The notes beneath the pieces were generated by a model. It saw nothing but the letters and a program-made list of their open reading frames with translations, made no database searches and was not told where the DNA came from. Shown one piece after another: positions 58,192 to 64,000 of a stretch of 64,000 bases of DNA. Within the stretch, counting starts at the first letter, position 1. The number at the start of each line of letters is the position of its first letter. The stretch comes from Candidatus Accumulibacter affinis (GTDB lineage Bacteria; Pseudomonadota; Gammaproteobacteria; Burkholderiales; Rhodocyclaceae). The position numbers and the translations under genes are program-made. The stretch covers positions 184,764 through 248,763 of the forward strand of contig JADJOT010000006.1 of assembly GCA_016713625.1 (NCBI GenBank), in the 5' to 3' direction.

Positions 58192-58251
58192 GCGACCATC
58201 TTCGCAAGTCATTATGAACGACCATCATTGAAAGTCATTGTGAATGACGAG
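58188..58251 (+). repeat. Tandem 26-base repeat at the atpQ translation start
   Basis: Two full copies (58188-58213, 58214-58239) and a 12-base partial third (58240-58251), each starting with ATGA or GTGA and sharing ATGAxCGACCATC...AAGTCATT. The first ATG reads only nine codons before TGA and the second five codons, so only the third, GTG 58240, opens the AtpQ frame. Confidence 0.7.
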
Positions 58252-58511
58252 AAATGGCGTCGCGAGGTTTCCCGTGACAGCGAAAGACTCAAGGAGGCCG
58301 AACGGAGCCGCCGCTCGCTGCTCGCGCAGACGGTCTTCCTCGGCAGTCTGTCGGTGCTGTTCCTGGCGCCCTTGCTGGCAGGCGCTTATCTGGGGCGCTG
58401 GCTAGACAGCCTGGGTGAGGGTATACGGTGCGGTGGACGGTGAATCTGATCCTCCTCGGCCTCGCACTCGGCGTCTTCAACGTCTATCTCTTCATCCGAA
58501 AGTACTGGTAA
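58240..58511 (+). pseudogene. atpQ: N-ATPase AtpQ (AtpI-like), one-base frameshift
   Basis: Start GTG 58240 (TTG 58228 is an alternative). The first part reads DEKWRREVSRDSERLKEAER then LLAQTVFLGSLSVLFLAPLL and AGAYLGRWLDSL, a soluble helix plus the first membrane helix of AtpI/AtpQ proteins. One base is missing near 58422, so the frame ends early at 58443; in the shifted frame the protein continues [20 protein letters not shown] then VYLFIRKYW to a TAA at 58509-58511, completing the second helix. AtpQ assists membrane-sector assembly. The stop overlaps the atpB start. AtpR, expected next, is absent. Confidence 0.7.
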
Positions 58512-59220
58512 TGGAAGCGACAAGCGTTGTTTTCAGCCTGGGAGGCTTGCCGATCACCTCGACGGTGGTAACCACCTGGGGCATCCTGCTGGCTTTCGGA
58601 CTGTCCTGCTGGCTGGCCACCCGACGACTCTCGGTGGACCACCCCGGTCTGCTGCAAACGGCGCTGGAAGGCGTCGTCCAGTCGATCGAGGCGGCCATCG
58701 AAGGCGTGCTACCGGGCCGATCCGGCCTGCTCCTGCCTTTCGTCGGCACCTCTGGCTGTTCGTCGCCGTGGCCAATCTCACCGGGATCGTCCCCGGTCTG
58801 CATGCGCCTACCGGCAATCTGTCGACCACCGCCGCGCTGGCCTGTCTGGTGTTTGTTTCGGTGCACTGGTTCGGCATCCGCAGCGAGGGTCTGAAGAATT
58901 ATCTGCGTCACTACCTGGTCCCCAGCCCGATCCTCCTGCCGTTTCATTTGCTCGGCGAGTTTTCCCGCACCATCGCGCTGGCGATGCGCCTGTTCGGTAA
59001 CATCATGAGCCTCGAAATGGCCGCGCTGCTGGTCCTCCTGGTCGCCGGCCTGCTGGTGCCGGTACCGGTGCTCATGCTGCACATCGTCGAAGCACTGGTC
59101 CAGGCCTACATCTTCGGCACGCTGGCCCTGATCTACATCGCCGGCGGCATGCAATCGCATGCCACTGCGGAGGACCCCGAGGCACCCCCATCGAACGAAA
59201 GGAAAGGAAGCACCCCATGA
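58511..59220 (+). pseudogene. atpB: N-ATPase a subunit, one-base frameshift
   Basis: From ATG 58511, about 236 residues when corrected. N-terminal part [20 protein letters not shown] then GLLLPFVGT; a missing C near 58751 shifts the frame, and the rest follows in another frame: [40 protein letters not shown] (with the essential stator Arg in AMRLFGN) and [20 protein letters not shown]. It forms the ion half-channels beside the c-ring. The stop overlaps the atpE ATG (ATGA). Confidence 0.8.
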
Positions 59221-59483
59221 GCGACATGCACTGGTTTGTCCTGGTTTCCACCGTGGCGGCAGCGCTGGCCATCGCGATCGGCATCATCTTCCCGGCCATT
59301 GCCATGGGCCGAGCGATCACGCAGGCGCTGGAGGCGCTGTCGCGGCAGCCGGAGGCGGAGAAGTCGATCACCCGCACCCTGTTCATCGGCCTGGCGATGA
59401 TCGAGTCCCTGGCCATCTACGTCCTGGTGATCGTGCTGATCATCCTCTTCCGCAATCCGCTGCTCGAATACCTCTTGAAGTAG
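59217..59483 (+). CDS. atpE: N-type ATPase c subunit
   Basis: 88 residues, two membrane helices joined by the polar loop [14 protein letters not shown]. The ion-binding Glu is in [20 protein letters not shown]. By position the residue matching Gln32 of Na+-binding c-rings is Met (FPAIAMGRA), while the Ser after Glu and the Tyr four positions on are kept. Forms the rotor ring. Intact and preceded by AGGAAAGGA inside atpB. Confidence 0.92.
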   Translation: MSDMHWFVLVSTVAAALAIAIGIIFPAIAMGRAITQALEALSRQPEAEKSITRTLFIGLAMIESLAIYVLVIVLIILFRNPLLEYLLK

Positions 59484-59492
59484 GAGGCGGCC

Positions 59493-60238
59493 ATGGAGCT
59501 GGACTGGACCACCTTTGCCCTTGAAATCATCAATTTCCTGGCGCTGATCTGGATCCTCAAACACTTTCTCTATCGTCCGGTGCTGGCAACCCTGGCCGAG
59601 CGCCGGGCCGGCATCGAGGGCTCGCTGAACGAAGCACGCACCACGGAAGCACGGGCAATGGCCCTGCAGGGCCAGTTCGAAAGCCGTCTGGCCGACTGGG
59701 AGCGAGAGAAGGCGGCAGCCCGCAGCCAGTTCGCTGCCCAGATGGCGGCAGAACACGCGCGACAGATGGAGGCGCTGAACCGGGATCTGGCCGCCGAACG
59801 GCAACGGAGTGCCGCCCGCGACGTACACTGCCAGGAGACCCTGCAGCGCGAACTCGCCAATCAATCCGGCGCCCTCGCCCGCCAGTTCGCCAGCGCACTG
59901 CTGGCCAGGCTGGCCGGACCGGCGATCGAAGCGCGGCTGTTGGAAATCTTCGTCGAGGAACTGTCGGCTTTGCCGGAAGAACGCCTGCAGCCTTTGCGGG
60001 CGGACCAGAATGGTCATGGTCAAGCCGTCTTGCGCAGCGCTCATTCGCTCTCGGAAGAACAGCGCCGGCAGATCTCCGGTGCCGTCGATGCTCGACTGGG
60101 AAAGCTCGTCCAACTCGATTTCGTCGAGGACAGCGAGCTGCTGGCCGGCGTCCGGCTATCGCTCGGCGCCTGGCAACTGGATCCTCAGCCTGGCCGGCGA
60201 ACGGTGTTTTCGCGGAGGCAGGCAGGCTTGATCACTGA
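59493..60238 (+). pseudogene. atpF: N-ATPase b subunit (b/delta-like), C-terminal frameshift
   Basis: ATG 59493 has AGGAGG 5 bases before it. One membrane anchor (TTFALEIINFLALIWILKHF) followed by a long charged coiled coil (about residues 35-160) and a delta-like C-terminal part (FASALLARLAGPAIEARLLE, RLGKLVQLDFVEDSELLAGV, RLSLGAWQL). After about 60180 the frame no longer resembles an ATPase subunit; ILSLAGE and then FAEAGRLDH occur in other frames, the last ending at TGA 60236-60238, which I take as the original stop. Forms the peripheral stalk. Confidence 0.7.
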
Positions 60239-61697
60239 CCCTCTGCCCAGAACGCTGGCGGCCTGCGCAGCCAGTGGCTTGCCGGCTACCAGCCACTATT
60301 GCGGATCAGCGAAATCGGCAAGCTGGCGGCGATCGGCGACGGCATCGCCTGGGTCGAAGGGCTGCCCTCGGCGGCGATGGACCAGATCCTGCGTTTCGAG
60401 AATGGCAGCGAGGCGCTGGTCTTCCACCTCGGCAGCAAGCGCATCGGCGCCATCCTGCTCGGTCAGGAGGAAGGCCTCGCTGCCGGCGCGGCGGCCCATC
60501 TGACCGGACGGCGACTGGATATCGGCGTCGGTGACGGCTCCTCGGCCGCGTGAGACCCGCTGGGAATCCCCTCGATGGCGGGCCGCAACCGCATCCAACC
60601 GCCGGCGCCCCCTCGAAGTTCCCTCACCACCGATCACCGCCCGCGATTTCGTCAGGCGCCCTTGCTGACTGGCAGCAAGATGGTCGATACCATGATCCCG
60701 ATCGGCAAAGGCCAGCGGCAACTGATCATCGGCGACGCGGGCACCGGCAGAGTTCGCTGGCCATGGACACGATCATCGCGCAGCGGGGGCGCGATGTCCT
60801 CTGCGTTTATGTGCTGATCAGCCAGAAGCGCTCGGCGGTGGTCGCCACCATCGAGACCCCTGCGCCGGGCCGGCGTTCTCGACATCAGCTGCGTCGTCGT
60901 CGCCGAGGCCACCACTACCCCGGGCTCAGTTCTCGCGCCCTTCGCCGGCTGCGCCCTGGCGGAAGAATGGATGGGGCGGCCGCGACGTCCTGGTGGTGTA
61001 CGACGACCTCACCACGCACGCGCGGGCCTACGCGAGCTGTCGCTGCTGCTGCGTCGCCCGCCGGGGCGGGAAGCCTATCCCGGCGATATCTTCTACCTGC
61101 ACGCGCGACTGCTCGAACGTTCCACTGCCTGGCATCGCGCTACGGTAGCGGCAGCATGACCGCCCTGCCGATCGTCGAAACCGAGCAGGGCGAAATCGCC
61201 GCCTACATTCCCACCAACCTGATCTCGATCACCGACGGCCAGATCTACCTCGATCCGGTACTCTACGCGCGCGGTTTTCTGCCCGCCATCGACATCACCC
61301 GCTCGGTTTCGCGGATCGGCGGCAAGGCCCAGTTACCGGCCATCAAGGCCGAGGCCGGGCGGATGAAGCTCGATTTCCTGCAGTTTCTCGAACTGGAAGT
61401 ATTCACCCGCTTTGGCTCGCGCCTGAGGCTGCAGTCGACGCCAAAATCCGGCGTGGCCGGCTGCTGCGGGAACTCCTCAAACAGGAACGCCTGGCACCGC
61501 TGTCGCCGGAACAGCAACTGGCCTGGCTGGTCGCCTACAACGAGGGGGCATTCGACGCTCTGGCGGGTGCGGCGGTCCACGAGCGGCTGGCGAGACTGCT
61601 GCACCAGGCGGCGTCAGGGGGTCCCGGGCTGGCTGCCGGTCGGAACGTGGCGGGGCGGGATGCCGTCGCCGGCTGGTTGCAGGAGGCGGGGCGATGA
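60228..61697 (+). pseudogene. atpA: N-ATPase alpha subunit, multiple frameshifts
   Basis: Pieces of one alpha subunit appear in order across all three frames: [20 protein letters not shown] (60299 on), [40 protein letters not shown] with IIGDAGTG (Walker A, 60664-60750), [89 protein letters not shown] followed by [20 protein letters not shown] (61155 on), and [20 protein letters not shown] at the end. At least six single-base shifts are needed. The probable start is TTG 60228; the stop TGA 61695-61697 overlaps the atpG ATG. Not translatable as written. Confidence 0.8.
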
Positions 61698-61753
61698 GTC
61701 GCCGGCGTGAGATGGAATACGCGCTGTCACGGTGGATCTTTGGTCGGCCGTGA
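61694..61753 (+). pseudogene. atpG stub of N-ATPase operon
   Basis: ATG 61694 overlaps the atpA stop and opens [12 protein letters not shown], the expected beginning of an N-ATPase gamma subunit, but then leaves the family (RWIFGRP) and stops at 61753. The rest of atpG is missing, so the operon's right end has been replaced by the downstream helicase region. Confidence 0.65.
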
Positions 61754-61804
61754 CATTTTTCGTGCTACCTTCCGTCGGCGAATCAAAGTAGGAATTTCCC
61801 GTCC

Positions 61805-64000
61805 ATGCCTCGCATCTTCGACAACATCCAACAAGAACTGCTCGAAGCCTTACGAGCCACTCTACAAGTCTCGAACCGGGCCGATTTCTGTGTGGGCTAC
61901 CTCAATCTGCGCGGCTGGCAGGCCATCGATGATTTGATACAGCCCTGGCAACCCGCTAACGGCCAGATTTGCCGTGTATTGGTGGGTATGCAAAGCCCTC
62001 CACATGAGGAAGTCCGCGAGCTTTATCGCGCCGTTGCAGGTGGCAACCTGATCGACCAGGGCACGGCGGTCGGCTCCAAGACCCAGTTCGCGACCCACTT
62101 GCGCGAACAGATCACTTTGGGCATTCCCTCTGGCAAGGACGAAGCCGGCCTTCGCCGACTCGCCCGGCAACTACGAGCGGGCCAGGCCATCGTCAAACTA
62201 TTTCTGCCGCATCCACTGCACCAAACTCCATCTGCTGTTTCCGCGACGACGCCGGAACAACCCCATCACCGGCTTCGTCGGTAGCAGCATCTCACGTTGC
62301 AAGGGCTCTCCAGGCAGGCGAACTGAACGTCGATGCTGGAGCACCATGCCGCCCAGCGCTTGTCGGAATGGTTCGAAGAGCGCTGGAACCGCTGGGCCAT
62401 CGACGTCTCGCAAGACCTCGCAGCCATCATCGCATCGAGTTGGGCGCGCGAAGCCAGCATTCCCCCGTATCAGATCTACCTCAACATCGCCTATCACCTC
62501 AGCACCGAGGCGCGCGCCGGTCTCAGCCAGTTCCGTTTGCCGGGACGCTTCGATAAGGAACTATTCGATTTTCAGAAAAGCGCGGTGAAGATCGCCGCGC
62601 GCCATCTGCATCGACGCTGTGGGGTGATGATCGGTGACGTCGTCGGCCTGGGCAAGACCATGATGGCAACCGCATTGGCACGCATGTTCGAAGACGATCT
62701 CGGCTACGAGACCCTCATCATTTGCCCGAAAAACCTGGAACCGATGTGGGAACGTTACCGCACCGAATACGGACTGCGCGGCATGGTCGTGCCGATCAGC
62801 CAGGTGTCCAGGAAGCTTCCCGGCCTCAAGCGCTATCGTCTGGTACTCATCGACGAAAGCCATAATCTGCGCAATCGGGAGGGGCGACGCTACAAGGCGA
62901 TTGCCGATTACATCCGCAGTTGCGATGCCAGGTTATCCTGCTCACCGCTACTCCCTACAACAGACCCAAGACCGACCTGTCGAGCCAGCTACGGCTTGTT
63001 CATCGACAAGGGCCAAGATCGGCATTCGACACGAGCGGCACCTGCGCAAACATGGCATCAGCGAACCGGAGTTCGAGCGCCGGCACCAGTGCAAGGTCAA
63101 CCCGACTCCTCGCCATCGAAAAGAGCGAAAAGAGTTCGCGACTGGCGCGGGGTTGATCCCGCCTGTACATGGTTCGACGCGCACGCAGCTTCATCATCGA
63201 GCACTACACTGCGGAAGATGACAACGGCCCGCCGGTACATCGCCGGCAACGATGGCGAGTAGCGTTAGCCTTCCCGAGCAACTTGCCCATTTCGCTGAAA
63301 GTTGCCTCGCCCACAGGCCGAACCGGACCAGCCGCATGCGCTCTTACTTTCGGCCGAAATGGTCGATCAGATCAACGCCCTGCATGTCCCCGCTACGGCA
63401 TGGGTTGGTGGTGGACCCGCTGGCGGAAAAGACCGCCACGGCCGCGGAGCGCAAGCCGATCGACAACCTGGGCGCGGTGGCAAGCGGCTGATGGGGTTCT
63501 GTCGCACCAACCTCTTCAAGCGTCTGGAATCTAATGGTTTCTCATTCCTGCAATCGATTGATGGGCACATTCTGCGCACCCCGATTTATCTCTATGCCAT
63601 CGACAACGGTTTGGATCTGCCGGTAGGTGTGCTCACACGCCGGCTTGCTCGATCTGGGAAGGGTGGACGAAGACGCTGAAGGCCTGGAAGGCGATCCCGA
63701 AGATCTGCTCGACGGTCTGGTTGAACCTGTGGCCGAGGCGGACTTCGCACCCGACGGCCTGGCGCGCGCCAGGGTCGTCTATCAGCAACTATGCTTGTGA
63801 ATACAAGAAGCGCCTGGGCAGGATACGCCCGCACTGTCCAAGCGGTCGCTTTCCGAACATCTGGCTGGGACACGCAAGCCCTCCTTGATCTGCTGCGCAC
63901 GCATGGACGATGGATCCACAACGTGACCAGAAGTTGATCGCGCTGCAGCGTCTTGTCAAACGTACGCACGCCGGGGACAAGGTGCTGATTTTACCCAGTT
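61805..64000 (+). pseudogene. PLD-like / SNF2-type helicase, frameshifted, runs off window
   Basis: ATG 61805 (AGGAA upstream) opens MPRIFDNIQQELLEALRATL then RADFCVGYLNLRGWQAIDDL, a phospholipase-D-like domain. Its HxK-like segment (TKLHLLF, NNPITGFVGSSI near 62220-62290) is in a shifted frame. The helicase core follows: IGDVVGLGKTMMATALARMF (Walker A), LIICPKNLEPMWERYRTEYG, VLIDESHNLRNREGRRYKAI (DESH box), LLTATPYNRPKTDLSSQLRL in another frame, and near the edge DPQRDQKLIALQRLVKRTHA then GDKVLI, the start of the helicase C-terminal domain. At least five frameshifts. Such PLD-helicases occur in defence islands; the role here is inferred. Confidence 0.7.

Overview
The window is high-GC proteobacterial chromosome. 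Gene content (folD-purE-purK-sua5 block, tamA-tamB, aqpZ, PA0069-type radical SAM protein, an N-type ATPase operon) fits a betaproteobacterium of the Rhodocyclales / Candidatus Accumulibacter type. That assignment rests on gene content and protein resemblance only; no rRNA or tRNA gene was seen.

Layout. 1-4220: the end of a CoxE-like vWA gene followed by a 1125-residue protein carrying two related Rossmann-like domains, a TIR domain and a C-terminal inactive-STAND-like region; this looks like the right end of a MoxR/vWA-type conflict system. 4351-11333: FMN-binding protein, nitrilase, a GABA catabolic unit (gabD-gabT) with its divergent MocR/GabR regulator, and a lytic transglycosylase. 11665-18800: alpha/beta hydrolase, folD-purE-purK-sua5, aquaporin Z, PA0069-type radical SAM protein. 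18797-24624: tamB and tamA. 24787-31949: a minus-strand operon of three large multidomain genes, DUF4062 protein, ParA-TIR-STAND-TM-FGE protein and TIR-FGE protein, preceded by a good sigma70-like promoter. This is the most striking system in the window. 32149-37809: radical SAM protein, an MBOAT + AlgX-like O-acetylation pair, enolase. 37887-41484: arsenic resistance by gap-arsJ (minus) and divergent acr3 (plus).

From about 41.5 kb the window becomes accessory and rearranged: remnants of an HD-domain gene and a REP-type transposase, an MNT-HEPN toxin-antitoxin pair, and an IS66-like element with matching terminal inverted repeats that carries a DruA-like (DUF4338) gene and whose transposase has a premature amber codon. 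Next comes a module of exported protein, flavocytochrome reductase and cytochrome b5-like protein that ends in the first codons of an N-ATPase beta subunit. A DprA-like operon scarred by an IS630 remnant and a two-gene SNF2-helicase unit follow. The module then reappears in deleted form (about 56.0-56.4 kb), this time attached to the complete atpD of an N-ATPase operon. That operon (atpD-C-Q-B-E-F-A-G) lacks atpR, ends in a 12-codon atpG stub, and is followed by a frameshifted PLD-like SNF2/DEAD helicase running off the right edge.

Caution: single-base frameshifts are absent from most of the first 41 kb but frequent from 54.6 kb to the right edge. Many alter short G or C runs, so part of the apparent decay may be sequence error rather than biology.
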